Shown here one piece after another: positions 9,399 to 18,130 of a stretch of 64,000 nucleotides of DNA. A program made the position numbers and the translations under genes. The DNA is from Rhodopseudomonas palustris HaA2 (GTDB lineage Bacteria; Pseudomonadota; Alphaproteobacteria; Rhizobiales; Xanthobacteraceae), in NCBI RefSeq assembly GCF_000013365.1, contig NC_007778.1:1178001-1242000 (forward strand), written 5' to 3'. The notes under the pieces were generated by a model. It searched no databases. It had not been told where the DNA came from and was given only the letters and a program-made list of their open reading frames with translations. How positions within the stretch are numbered: position 1 is the first letter of the stretch; the number at the start of each line of letters is the position of its first letter.

Positions 9399-11594
9399 AT
9401 GCTGTCGGACGTGATCCCGCTATCAATTTCCGAAGACGCTGTCGCCGCAGCGGAATCGCCGTTCTACATTCCGATGACCGGGCCGTCGCGCCCGCGCACC
9501 GCCCTGAAACACGACGACACCTTCCTGGTGCTCGACAGCCACGGCGATATCGGCGCGGCGGCCGGCGGCAGCGACGGGCTGTTCAACGCCGATACGCGCT
9601 ATCTCGCGCGGCTGCAGCTCCGCCTCGACGACATGCAGCCGCTGCTGCTCGGCTCCAATCTGCGCGACGACAATTCGGCGCTCACCGTCGACCTCACCAA
9701 TCCGGACATCTATCGCGACGGCCGCCTGGTGCTGGCGAAGGATCTGCTGCACATCGTGCGCACGATCTTCCTGTGGCGCGGCACCGCGTTTCAACGGATC
9801 GGGCTGCAGAACCACGGCGACGCCGAAGCCAGCTTCGAGCTCTCGCTCGATTTCGACACCGACTTCGCCGATCTGTTCGAGGTGCGCGGCAGCGTCCGGC
9901 CGCGGCGCGGCGAGCGCGCGAGCCGGCGGTTGTCGCCGTGCGATGTCGCGTTCGATTATCGCGGGCTCGACGACACCAGCCGTGGCACCGCGATGCACTT
10001 CGATCCGGCGCCGGCGCGGCTCGAGGTCAACCGCGCGGTGTATCAGTTCACGCTGGCGCCGCAGCAGACGGCGTCGGTGTTCCTGGCCGTGAGTTGCAAC
10101 AGGCCGGCGACGCAGCAGCTGATGCCGTTCTTCCAGAGCCTGCTGGCGCATCGGCGCGAGATGCGGCAGGCGACGCTGGGCGTCACCACCGTCGAGACGT
10201 CGAACGACATTTTCAACGAGGTGCTGTGCCAGGCGATGGCCGACCTCAACATGCTGACGACGGAGACGCCGCAGGGCCGCTATCCGTATGCGGGAATTCC
10301 CTGGTATTCGACCACGTTCGGCCGCGACGGGCTGATCACCGCGTTGCAGATGTTGTGGATCGATCCGCGGATCGCGCGCGGCGTGTTGCGGCGGCTCGCG
10401 GCGCATCAGGCGACGGCGGTCGATCCGCTCAACGACGCCGAGCCGGGCAAGATCCTGCACGAGATGCGCGGCGGCGAGATGGCGGCGCTGCGCGAGGTGC
10501 CGTTCGCGCAATATTACGGCAGCGTGGATTCGACGCCGCTGTTCGTGATGCTGGCGGGCCTCTATGTCGAGCGCACCGGCGACGACTCGACGTTGAAGGA
10601 ACTGTGGCCTGCGATCGAGAAGGCGATCGGCTGGATCGACGGACCCGGCGATCCGGATCGCGACGGCTTCGTCGAGTATCAGCGCGCCACCGATCAAGGT
10701 CTGCAGAACCAGGGCTGGAAGGACTCCTACGACGCGATTTTCCACGCCGACGGCAAGCTCGCCGAGGGCAATATCGCGCTCGCCGAAGTGCAGGGCTATG
10801 TGTTCGCCGCCAAGCGGCTCGCCGCGCTCTGCGCCCATCGGCTGGGCCTGGTGGCGCGGGCCGAGCAGCTCGAGCAGCAGGCCGAGCAACTCGCCGCCCG
10901 GTTCGAGCGCGCATTCTGGTGCGAGGAACTCGGCACCTATGCGGTCGCGCTCGACGGCGCCAAGCGGCCGTGCAAGGTGCGCAGCTCGAACGCCGGGCAG
11001 TTGCTGTTCACCGGCATCGTCCGGCCCGATCGCGCGCGGCTGGTCGCGACCGATCTGATGCGGCCGCATTTCTTCTCCGGCTGGGGCATCCGCACCATCG
11101 CCTGCGGCGAGGCGCGCTACAATCCGATGTCGTATCACGACGGCTCGATCTGGCCGCACGACAATGCGATCATCGTGCTCGGGCTGGCGCGTTACGGCTT
11201 CAAGGCCGCGGTCGAGAAGGTGTTCAAGGGGCTGTTCGAGGCGGCGTCCTACATGGAGCTGCGCCGGCTGCCGGAACTGTTCTGCGGCTTCCAGCGCGAG
11301 CGGCGCCGCGGCCCGACGCTGTATCCGGTGGCCTGCGCGCCGCAGGCCTGGGCCAGCGCCACGCCGTTCACGCTGGTCGAAGCTGCGCTCGGCGTGCAGT
11401 TCAACGCCGACCGCCGCGAGATCCGTCTGGTCAATCCGCGGCTGCCGGCGTTCCTCAACGAAGTCGTGCTGCGCGATCTGCGTCTCGGCGATTCCAGCGT
11501 CGATCTGCGGATCCGGCGGCACGGCGAGGGCGTCTCGATGGAGGTGCTGCGCACCGACGGACGGATTCAGGTTTCGATCGTCCTGGCCCGCTGA
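9399..11594 (+). CDS. Glycogen-debranching-type amylo-alpha-1,6-glucosidase
   Basis: The 731-residue protein has an N-terminal glycogen-debranching domain (residues about 25-230, with LVLDSHGDIGAAAGGSDGLF and DTRYLARLQL). The C-terminal (alpha/alpha)6 amylo-1,6-glucosidase-like domain has GIPWYSTTFGRDGLITALQ, EYQRATDQGLQNQGWKDSYD and YHDGSIWPHDNAII. Relatives hydrolyse alpha-1,6 branches or related glucosides in the cytoplasm. No signal peptide is seen. The ATG at 9399 gives the family-typical start and length. It is divergent from the GT4 gene. Fungal-type debranching transferase activity is absent, so the true substrate is uncertain. Confidence 0.88.
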   Translation: MLSDVIPLSISEDAVAAAESPFYIPMTGPSRPRTALKHDDTFLVLDSHGDIGAAAGGSDGLFNADTRYLARLQLRLDDMQPLLLGSNLRDDNSALTVDLTNPDIYRDGRLVLAKDLLHIVRTIFLWRGTAFQRIGLQNHGDAEASFELSLDFDTDFADLFEVRGSVRPRRGERASRRLSPCDVAFDYRGLDDTSRGTAMHFDPAPARLEVNRAVYQFTLAPQQTASVFLAVSCNRPATQQLMPFFQSLLAHRREMRQATLGVTTVETSNDIFNEVLCQAMADLNMLTTETPQGRYPYAGIPWYSTTFGRDGLITALQMLWIDPRIARGVLRRLAAHQATAVDPLNDAEPGKILHEMRGGEMAALREVPFAQYYGSVDSTPLFVMLAGLYVERTGDDSTLKELWPAIEKAIGWIDGPGDPDRDGFVEYQRATDQGLQNQGWKDSYDAIFHADGKLAEGNIALAEVQGYVFAAKRLAALCAHRLGLVARAEQLEQQAEQLAARFERAFWCEELGTYAVALDGAKRPCKVRSSNAGQLLFTGIVRPDRARLVATDLMRPHFFSGWGIRTIACGEARYNPMSYHDGSIWPHDNAIIVLGLARYGFKAAVEKVFKGLFEAASYMELRRLPELFCGFQRERRRGPTLYPVACAPQAWASATPFTLVEAALGVQFNADRREIRLVNPRLPAFLNEVVLRDLRLGDSSVDLRIRRHGEGVSMEVLRTDGRIQVSIVLAR

Positions 11595-11701
11595 GGGCCG
11601 CTCGGATCTTCCTGGCCGTCACCGGCGTGTGGCCTGCCGATGCCGAAACATCCGGCAGGTCGAGCGCCCGCGCGACCGAGCCTCGGTCGACGCGCGACCG
11701 A

Positions 11702-11902
11702 TCAGGCCGCGGCCTTCCTCGGATGGCGAATGTCCTCGGCGCAGCGCATCGCGGCCTTGTGCGCAGCGACCAGCGAGCCGAACGATTGCCGCTCGAGGCT
11801 GTCGAAATCGCGATGGGCGGCGAAGAAGCAGAAATTGCGTCCGTCGCGGACGACGATGCCCGCGGTGCGTGAGCTCACTTCGATGACGTAGGCGTCGGAC
11901 AT
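11702..11902 (-). CDS. Small conserved-looking hypothetical protein (66 aa)
   Basis: A 66-residue cytoplasmic protein begins MSDAYVIEVSSRTAGIVVRD, followed by a FCFFAAH segment and a basic C-terminus ending RHPRKAAA. The compact alternating hydrophobic pattern and GC-biased codons look real. I recognise no family. The ATG at 11902 is chosen because the residues before it are Arg-rich and non-native-looking. It is convergent with the glucosidase gene, 107 nt away, and has no obvious partner. Confidence 0.55.
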   Translation of the reverse strand: MSDAYVIEVSSRTAGIVVRDGRNFCFFAAHRDFDSLERQSFGSLVAAHKAAMRCAEDIRHPRKAAA

Positions 11903-12036
11903 TTGCAGTCGCCGGCAGGGCCGGCGCTCCCGGAATTCGGGCGTCCCCTGGCGGGGCGCTCGCACGCTTCAGACCGTCGAGCAGACTCGACGGCGCGAAA
12001 ACGTGTCCGACCGGGAAAAGGTTCCTGCAAAACTCC

Positions 12037-12056
12037 GTGGCGCGTCAGCGCGCCAC
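12037..12056 (-). terminator. Hairpin overlapping the VOC gene stop codon
   Basis: On the minus strand, an 8-bp stem GTGGCGCG/CGCGCCAC encloses the VOC gene's stop codon in its loop and is followed by GGAGTTTTGC. The short T-run makes it a plausible but weak intrinsic terminator. Confidence 0.4.
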
Positions 12057-12902
12057 GAACACCAGCAGCACGCCGTTGGCCGCGCGCGGCGGCACCACCA
12101 GACGATCGCCGATCTTGACGCCGGCGGCGCCGATCGCCTGTTCGGAGGCGGCGAGGTCGTTCACCGCGATGATCAGGCCGGCGCCGCCGCGTTCCGGCAC
12201 GCCGTCCAGCGCCACGCCGGGATAGTGCTGCGCCAGCACATCACGCGCCACGAAGGCGAATTCGGCGCGGTCCGATCCGGACGGCACCACGACGCTGCCG
12301 TCGGGCTCGGAAAACTGCTCGCCGTCGATCAGCCGCAGCAGGTGCCGGGCGTCGCTCTCCGGCCGCGGCGCGGTGACGATCACCCGCACCAGCCCGGTCG
12401 CGCCGTTGGCGTGGCGCTGCAGTTCGGGAATCCACACGGTATCGCGGGTGTGGTGCTGGCAGGCGAAGATCCGCAGCCCGGCGGGCGCCTCCTGCAGCGG
12501 CCATTGGAACACGCTGAAGCGCGCCTCGCCTTCGCCGCCGCCCGGCAGCGGCACCGGCCGGCCGAAATCGATCGGGCCGACCGCATCGAGGCCGAGGTCG
12601 CGCAGTTCGTCGGCGCCCTTGGCGGCGTCGGTGGTGGTGAAGGCGATCCGCTCGATGCCGTCGCCGCGTTCGGCGAGGAAGGCGCGGCTCGGCGCATTGT
12701 GCTCGGTCGGGGCCAGGATGCCGAGCAGCTCGATATAGTCCTGCCCGAACATGATGGTGTAATTGCCGGAGCCGAGCGCCGGGCTGTGGGTGCCGCGCGG
12801 CGACAGCGTGAAGCCGAGCCGCTGCCAATTGGCCGCGGCCGCATCCAGATCGCCGACCATGACCACGGCGTGATCGATTCCGATGACATATTGCAGTGAC
12901 AC
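12045..12902 (-). CDS. VOC-superfamily (glyoxalase-like) protein
   Basis: The 285-residue protein starts MSLQYVIGIDHAVVMVGDLDAA, a classic vicinal-oxygen-chelate first strand with a metal-ligand His. Further VOC strand pairs include GNYTIMFGQDYIELLGI and VIVTAPRPESDARH. The length, about two VOC modules, fits the Glyoxalase_3-like group. Members bind a divalent metal and act as dioxygenases, isomerases or resistance proteins; no specific activity can be assigned. It is divergent from the FAD oxidoreductase at 13017, with 114 nt between the starts, so a shared promoter region is likely. Confidence 0.78.
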   Translation of the reverse strand: MSLQYVIGIDHAVVMVGDLDAAAANWQRLGFTLSPRGTHSPALGSGNYTIMFGQDYIELLGILAPTEHNAPSRAFLAERGDGIERIAFTTTDAAKGADELRDLGLDAVGPIDFGRPVPLPGGGEGEARFSVFQWPLQEAPAGLRIFACQHHTRDTVWIPELQRHANGATGLVRVIVTAPRPESDARHLLRLIDGEQFSEPDGSVVVPSGSDRAEFAFVARDVLAQHYPGVALDGVPERGGAGLIIAVNDLAASEQAIGAAGVKIGDRLVVPPRAANGVLLVFVAR

Positions 12903-13016
12903 GCTGGCTCAACTCCCCAAAATTCTTGCATATAAGGCTAGCGACATCGCCGCGGCGCCGCAACCCGACGCATGTCGGAGGTGGGGGCGATTGAAATCGA
13001 TATGGAAGGATTGAGG

Positions 13017-14318
13017 ATGACTGCCGATGTGCGCTGGCCGGATTCGCTGTGGGCTGCGGTGACGCCGCCGGGGCCGGAGCTGCCCGAGCTGCGCGGCACG
13101 GAGACGGCCGACGTCGTGGTGATCGGTGCCGGCTTCAGCGGGCTGTCGACGGCGCTGCATCTGCGCGAAGCGGGCGTCGACGTCGCGGTGGTCGAGGCCG
13201 CCGAGCCGGGCTGGGGCGCGTCCGGTCGCAACAACGGCCAGGTGATCCCGACGCTGTCGCGGCCCGATCCGGAGGACATCGTCGCCAAACACGGCGCCGC
13301 CGGCGAGCGGCTGGTGGGCCTCATTCGCGACAGCGCCTCGATCCTGTTCGATGTGGTGAAGCGCCACGGCATCGCCGCCGAGCAGGAGCAGAATGGCTGG
13401 GTGCAGCCGGTGCATTCGCCGGGCCGGATCAAGATCGCCGAGCGCCGCGTCCGGCAATGGTCGAAATTCGGCGCGCCGGTCGAATTGCTGTCGCGCGACC
13501 AGATCCGCGCCATGCTCGGCTCCGACGCCTGGTTCGGCGGGTTCTGGAACAGGACCGGCGGCCACATCAATCCGCTGGCGCTGGCGCGCGGGCTGGCACG
13601 CACGGTGCTGGCGCAGGGCGGCCGCATCTTTGCGCGCTCGCCGGCCGTGAGCATCGAGCGGCAGGGCGACCGTTGGATCGTCAAGACCGCGCAGGGCGAG
13701 CTCAGCGGCCGTGCGCTGGTGGTCGCCAGCAACGCCTACACCGGCGAGTTCGCCAAGACGCTGGCGCCGGCGATCGCAAGTGAAGTGATGCCGGTGCGGT
13801 CGTGGCAGATGGCGACGCAGCCGCTCGGCGATAATGTGCGCAAGAGCATGATCCCCGGCCGTCAGGCGATGTCGGATACGCATGGCGAGCTGATCTTCGG
13901 CCGCTTCGACGCCCGCAACCGCTTCGTCACCGGCGGCGCGATCATCCGGCCGTTCAATCAGGCCGCGACCTTGCGGGCGCGTGTCGGCAAGCGGTTGCAG
14001 AGCCTGTGGCCGCAGATCGGCGAGGTGCAGTTCGACTACGTCTGGAACGGCTTCATCGGCATGACCACGGACTATCTGCCGCACATCCACCGCCTCGGCC
14101 CCAATGCCTATGGCTGGACCGGCTGCAACGGCCGCGGCGTCGCGCTGTCGATCGCGCTCGGCGACGAATTGTCGAAAGCGGTGCGCGGCGTGCCGGACGG
14201 CGAACTGGCGCTGCCCTTCACCGAGCCGACGCCGATCCCCGCCAACGAACTGCTCCGCCCCTTCGCGCCGCTGATGATGGTGCTGTACCGGCACCGCGAC
14301 AGCAAGGAGATCGCGTAG
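13017..14318 (+). CDS. FAD-dependent amine oxidoreductase (DAO / PuuB-like)
   Basis: The 433-residue protein has the dinucleotide-binding motif VVIGAGFSGLSTALHL near residue 37 and the DAO-family feature WGASGRNNGQVIP. Its C-terminal FAD-contacting segment is GYTGCNGRGVALSIALG. Close relatives include gamma-glutamylputrescine oxidase and other secondary-amine oxidases, which release an aldehyde and hydrogen peroxide. Three in-frame ATGs exist (12972, 13002, 13017). The last is preferred because AAGGA and GAGG precede it. The neighbouring peptide/amine-type ABC importer on the other strand makes a catabolic role plausible, but this is inference. Confidence 0.8.
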   Translation: MTADVRWPDSLWAAVTPPGPELPELRGTETADVVVIGAGFSGLSTALHLREAGVDVAVVEAAEPGWGASGRNNGQVIPTLSRPDPEDIVAKHGAAGERLVGLIRDSASILFDVVKRHGIAAEQEQNGWVQPVHSPGRIKIAERRVRQWSKFGAPVELLSRDQIRAMLGSDAWFGGFWNRTGGHINPLALARGLARTVLAQGGRIFARSPAVSIERQGDRWIVKTAQGELSGRALVVASNAYTGEFAKTLAPAIASEVMPVRSWQMATQPLGDNVRKSMIPGRQAMSDTHGELIFGRFDARNRFVTGGAIIRPFNQAATLRARVGKRLQSLWPQIGEVQFDYVWNGFIGMTTDYLPHIHRLGPNAYGWTGCNGRGVALSIALGDELSKAVRGVPDGELALPFTEPTPIPANELLRPFAPLMMVLYRHRDSKEIA

Positions 14319-14355
14319 TTCGCCTGCCTGCGCGATTCCGCTCCAACCTTTCAAC

Positions 14356-14444
14356 CGTCATGCCCGGGCTCGTCCCGGGCATCCACGTTCTCGAGCCGTT
14401 CAGCATTGGAAGACGTGGATGGCCGGGTCAAGCCCGGCCATCCG
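14356..14444. repeat. Palindromic intergenic repeat, family A copy 2
   Basis: Arms CGTCATGCCCGGG...CCCGGGCATCCACG and ACGTGGATGGCCGGG...CCCGGCCATCC form the same inverted element as at 7761. It lies between the convergent amine oxidoreductase and ABC importer genes. Confidence 0.85.
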
Positions 14445-14520
14445 GGTGGAAAGTGTCGCGGAGCTCTCACAGAGGTGAGTACGACTCCCAACCTCTTTCA
14501 GCGCCTACCCCCACGCACAG

Positions 14521-14641
14521 CGTCATCCTGAGGTGCTGTCGGGCCGCGCCTAGCGCGGCGCGGCGGGCCTCGAAGGATGGGCCGCACGTGCCTGTGGCCG
14601 CATCCTTCGAGGCGCGCAAGAGCGCGCACCTCAGGATGACG
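14521..14641. repeat. Palindromic intergenic repeat, family B copy 1
   Basis: The element opens CGTCATCCTGAGGTGC, continues to CCTCGAAGGATG, and closes CATCCTTCGAGGCGC...CACCTCAGGATGACG. These are the two mirrored arms of a family also seen at 49598 and 56957. It abuts the family A copy, filling the convergent intergenic gap. Confidence 0.85.
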
Positions 14642-14659
14642 GCGCCTGCTGCGTGGCGC

Positions 14660-16297
14660 CTACACCACCGCTTCCACCGGATGGCTCCGCGCGAAATCGC
14701 CGCCCGGGATCGAGGCCAGCAGCGCCTGCGTGTAGGGATGCTTCGGCGCGTTGAAGACCTCGCCGGCGGGGCCGTGTTCGACGACTTCGCCGTCCTTCAT
14801 CACAGCGACGAGGTCGCAGATCTGCGCGGCGACGCGCAGATCGTGGGTGATGAAGACGATCGACAGGCAGAGCCGCTCGCGCAGATCGGCGAGCAGCCGC
14901 AGCACCTGCGCCTGCACCGAGACGTCGAGCGCCGACACCGCCTCGTCGGCGATCAGCACGTCGGGCTTCAGCGCCAATGCGCGGGCCAGCCCGATGCGCT
15001 GGCGCTGGCCGCCGGAGAATTCGTGCGGCAGCCGGTCGCCGGCGGCGGGATCGAGCCCGACCAGCGCGAACAGCTCGCGCGCCTCGGCGATCGCCTGCTT
15101 GCGCGGCGTGCCGTGAATGATCGGGCCCTGCGCAACTAATTCCTCGGCCTTGTGGCGCGGGTTGAGCGAGGCGAACGGGTCCTGAAACACCATCTGCATG
15201 TGGCGGGTCTCGCGACGTACGTCTTCGCGCGGCATCGTCGCCCAGTCGCGGCCGTCGAGCAGAATCGAGCCGCAATCGGGGTCGAGCAGCCGGATGATGC
15301 AGCGCGCCAGCGTCGACTTGCCGGAGCCGGATTCGCCGACGATGCCGAGCGTCGCGCCGCGCGGCAATTGCAGCGACACTGATTTCACGGCGTGGGTGAC
15401 GCGCGCGCCGCGGCCGAGAAAGCCGCCGGTGCGAAATGTCTTCGAGACCTTGTCGATGCCCAGAATAGTCTCGGCCGCGATCGGCCGCGGCGGCGGCGCG
15501 GTCAGAGGCGGTACCGCGGCGATCAGTTGCCGCGTATAGGGATGCTGCGGCCGGTGCAGCACGTCGTCGGCGGTGCCCTGCTCGACGATGATTCCGTGCT
15601 GCATCACCGCGACGCGATCGGCGATTTCGGCGACCACGCCGAAATCATGGGTGATGAACAGCACCGCGGTGTTGCGGCGATGCTGCAACTCGCGGATCAG
15701 CGTCAGGATCTGCGCCTGCGTGGTGACGTCGAGCGCGGTGGTCGGTTCGTCGGCGATCAACAGCTTCGGGTCGAGCGCCAGCGCCATCGCGATCATCGCG
15801 CGCTGGCGTTGCCCGCCTGAGAGTTCGTGCGGATAGGCGTCGGCGGCGCGCGCCGGATCGGGAATCCGCACGTCCTCGAGCAGCGCCAGCACCTTGGCGC
15901 GGATGTCCTTCTTCGACAGGTCGGTGTGAATGCGGAACATCTCGCCGATCTGGTCGCCGATCGAGCGCAGCGGGTTGAGCGCCGTCATCGGCTCCTGAAA
16001 CACCATGGCGATGCCGGCGCCGCGCACGGCGCGCATCTCGGCGGCGCTGGCCTGCGCCAGATCGCGGCCCTCGAACAGCACGCGGCCGCCGTCGAGCGCG
16101 ACGCCGCCCGGCAACAGCCGCATCACCGCGTTGGCCATGATCGACTTGCCGGAGCCGGACTCGCCGACGACGCAGAGGATTTCATCGGCGGCGATCGTGA
16201 GCGACGCGTCGCGCACGGCGTGCGTCCTGTCGGCACCCTTGGGCAAGCGGACGTTGAGCCGGTCGAGCGTCAGGACGGCGGCTTTGGTCTCCGTCAT
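14660..16297 (-). CDS. Fused dual ATP-binding subunit of a peptide/nickel-type ABC importer
   Basis: The 545-residue protein carries two complete ABC ATPase domains in one chain, corresponding to DppD and DppF. Each has a Walker A motif (GESGSGKSIM and GESGSGKSTL), an LSGGQRQR or FSGGQRQR signature, and a Walker B (LLIADEPTTALDV and VLIADEAVSALDV). It powers import through the two permeases encoded just upstream. Its ATG overlaps the preceding permease stop (ATGA at 16294-16297), showing translational coupling. The fused form is common in rhizobia. The cargo could be di- or oligopeptides, opines or related compounds. Confidence 0.92.
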   Translation of the reverse strand: MTETKAAVLTLDRLNVRLPKGADRTHAVRDASLTIAADEILCVVGESGSGKSIMANAVMRLLPGGVALDGGRVLFEGRDLAQASAAEMRAVRGAGIAMVFQEPMTALNPLRSIGDQIGEMFRIHTDLSKKDIRAKVLALLEDVRIPDPARAADAYPHELSGGQRQRAMIAMALALDPKLLIADEPTTALDVTTQAQILTLIRELQHRRNTAVLFITHDFGVVAEIADRVAVMQHGIIVEQGTADDVLHRPQHPYTRQLIAAVPPLTAPPPRPIAAETILGIDKVSKTFRTGGFLGRGARVTHAVKSVSLQLPRGATLGIVGESGSGKSTLARCIIRLLDPDCGSILLDGRDWATMPREDVRRETRHMQMVFQDPFASLNPRHKAEELVAQGPIIHGTPRKQAIAEARELFALVGLDPAAGDRLPHEFSGGQRQRIGLARALALKPDVLIADEAVSALDVSVQAQVLRLLADLRERLCLSIVFITHDLRVAAQICDLVAVMKDGEVVEHGPAGEVFNAPKHPYTQALLASIPGGDFARSHPVEAVV

Positions 16298-17124
16298 CGT
16301 CCCTTCAGCCTCGGGTTGAGCGCGTCGTTGAGGCCCTGGCCGACCAGCGACACCGCCAGCACGGTGAGCAGGATCGCGATGCCGGGGATCGCGGCGACGT
16401 ACCATTGCACGCGCAGCACGTCGCGGCCGAGCCCGATCAGATTGCCCCAGGAGGCGACGTTGGGATCGGACAGCCGCAGAAACGCCAGCGCGCTCTCCAG
16501 CAGGATCGCCACCGCCATCACCACGCTGGCATAGACGATCACCGGCGGCAGCGCATTGGGCAGAATTTCGCCAAGGATCAGTTGCAGATCCTTCATGCCC
16601 AGCGTGCGGCCGGCCTGGACGAATTCGCGATTGCGCAAGCTGAGGAATTCGGCGCGCGTCAGCCGCGCCGGCGCCGGCCACGACACGATGCCGACCGCAA
16701 TCGTCACCGTGGTCAGCGTCGAGCCGAACACCGCGACCAGCACAAGTAATAAAACGAAGTTCGGCAGGATCTGGAACGCCTCGGTGATGCGCATCAGCAC
16801 GGTGTCGACGATGCCGCCGAAATAGCCGGCGAAGGCGCCGATCAGCACGCCGATCACCACCGCGATCACGGTCGCCGCGCCGCCGATCAGCAGCGCGATC
16901 CGCGCGCCGTGGAAAATCTGCGCGGCGATGTCGCGGCCGGAATTGTCGGTGCCGAGCAAAAAGCGCGGATTGCTGAACGGCCAGATCAGCGGCCGGCCGG
17001 CGAGCGACAGCGGATCGCGCGGGTAGAACCAGCCGGCGCTGATCGCCATGCCGATCACCACCAGCAACAGCAGCAGGCCGACGATCGCGGCGGGACTGCG
17101 GAAGTAACGCTTGATCGCATCCAT
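16294..17124 (-). CDS. DppC/OppC-type ABC permease
   Basis: The 276-residue inner-membrane protein opens with an OppC-type N-terminal anchor (AAIVGLLLLLVVIGMAIS) and has FLLGTDNSGRDIAAQIFHGARIALLIG, the usual start of the BPD transporter domain. Five or six membrane segments are visible. It pairs with the DppB-like permease 4 nt upstream and overlaps the ATPase gene downstream. The ATG at 17124 is preferred over a frame extending to 17166, which would run into the upstream gene. It forms half of the membrane channel of the importer. Confidence 0.9.
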   Translation of the reverse strand: MDAIKRYFRSPAAIVGLLLLLVVIGMAISAGWFYPRDPLSLAGRPLIWPFSNPRFLLGTDNSGRDIAAQIFHGARIALLIGGAATVIAVVIGVLIGAFAGYFGGIVDTVLMRITEAFQILPNFVLLLVLVAVFGSTLTTVTIAVGIVSWPAPARLTRAEFLSLRNREFVQAGRTLGMKDLQLILGEILPNALPPVIVYASVVMAVAILLESALAFLRLSDPNVASWGNLIGLGRDVLRVQWYVAAIPGIAILLTVLAVSLVGQGLNDALNPRLKGR

Positions 17125-17128
17125 CACG

Positions 17129-18106
17129 TCACGTCCCGGCGGTGATGCGCGGGTCGAGCCGCGCATATAAGAGGTCGACCAGGAAGTTGACGGCGATCAC
17201 CAAGAGCGCCGAGACGAACACGATGCCGAGCAACGTGTTGAGGTCGCGCTGCACCACGGACTCATAGGCGAGCCGGCCGAGGCCCGGCAGCGAGAACACG
17301 CTTTCGACCACCACCGAGCCGCCCAGCATGGTGCCGGCCTGCAGCCCGATCAGCGTCACCATCGGTAAGAGCGCGTTGCGCAGCACGTGGCGGACGACGA
17401 TGCGGGTCTCGTCGAGGCCCTTGGCGCGGGCGGTGCGGACGAAATCGAGATTGAGCACTTCGAGCATCGAGGCGCGCATGATCCGCAGATAGATCGCCAG
17501 AAAGATCAGCCCCAGCGTCAGCGTCGGCAGCACCAGATGGCTGGCGATGTCGAGCGTCCGGGCGAGCCCGGTCGAGGCCGCGCCGATATCCTCGAAGCCG
17601 CCGGCCGGCAGCCATTGCAGATAGACCGAGAACACCACGATCGCCATCAGGCCGAACCAGAAGGATGGCGTCGCGTAGAAGATCAGGCCGAGCGTGGAGA
17701 TCAGCGTGTCCGGCCATTTGTTGACGCCGCGCGCGGCGATCACGCCGAGCACCAGGCCTGCGAAGAACGCGAATGACAGCGACGCGGTCATCAACAGCAG
17801 CGTCGGCGGCAGCCGCTCCAGGATCACGGTCGCGACCGGCTTGCCGTAGATCGACGAGAAGCCGAGATCGAACCGCACCAGCCGCCACAGATAGTTGCCG
17901 AGCTGCATCGGGATCGACAGATCGAGCCCGTAGAACTGCCGCAGCTCGCGCGCGGTCGCGGCGTCGCCGCCGCCCATCTGCGCCATCATCGCGTCGACGG
18001 TGTCGCCGGGCGCGAATTGCAGCAGCAGGAAGATGCCGATCAGGATCAGCAGCAAGGTCGGGATCGAGGCGGCGAGTCGCCGCCCCGCAAGATTCAGGAT
18101 ACGCAT
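17129..18106 (-). CDS. DppB/OppB-type ABC permease
   Basis: The 325-residue protein starts MRILNLAGRRLAASIPTLLLI. It has the OppB-type FAPGDTVDAM segment and six membrane helices, ending in IAVNFLVDLLYARLDPRI, the standard DppB C-terminus. It forms the other half of the importer channel. It lies 24 nt after the substrate-binding protein gene and 4 nt before the second permease, in one operon read leftward. Confidence 0.92.
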   Translation of the reverse strand: MRILNLAGRRLAASIPTLLLILIGIFLLLQFAPGDTVDAMMAQMGGGDAATARELRQFYGLDLSIPMQLGNYLWRLVRFDLGFSSIYGKPVATVILERLPPTLLLMTASLSFAFFAGLVLGVIAARGVNKWPDTLISTLGLIFYATPSFWFGLMAIVVFSVYLQWLPAGGFEDIGAASTGLARTLDIASHLVLPTLTLGLIFLAIYLRIMRASMLEVLNLDFVRTARAKGLDETRIVVRHVLRNALLPMVTLIGLQAGTMLGGSVVVESVFSLPGLGRLAYESVVQRDLNTLLGIVFVSALLVIAVNFLVDLLYARLDPRITAGT

Positions 18107-18130
18107 GCGATCATCTTGGCGGAGTTGGTG

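Noticed and set aside
9423-11522. A 699-codon frame antisense to the amylo-1,6-glucosidase
   Set aside because: It is an antisense shadow with Arg/Gln/Glu-rich composition and no domain; the glucosidase motifs are intact on the plus strand.
14387-14401. A second exact GTTC-N7-GTTC (LexA-like) match
   Set aside because: It lies inside a family A repeat between two convergent gene ends, where no promoter is expected; about one such match per window is likely by chance.
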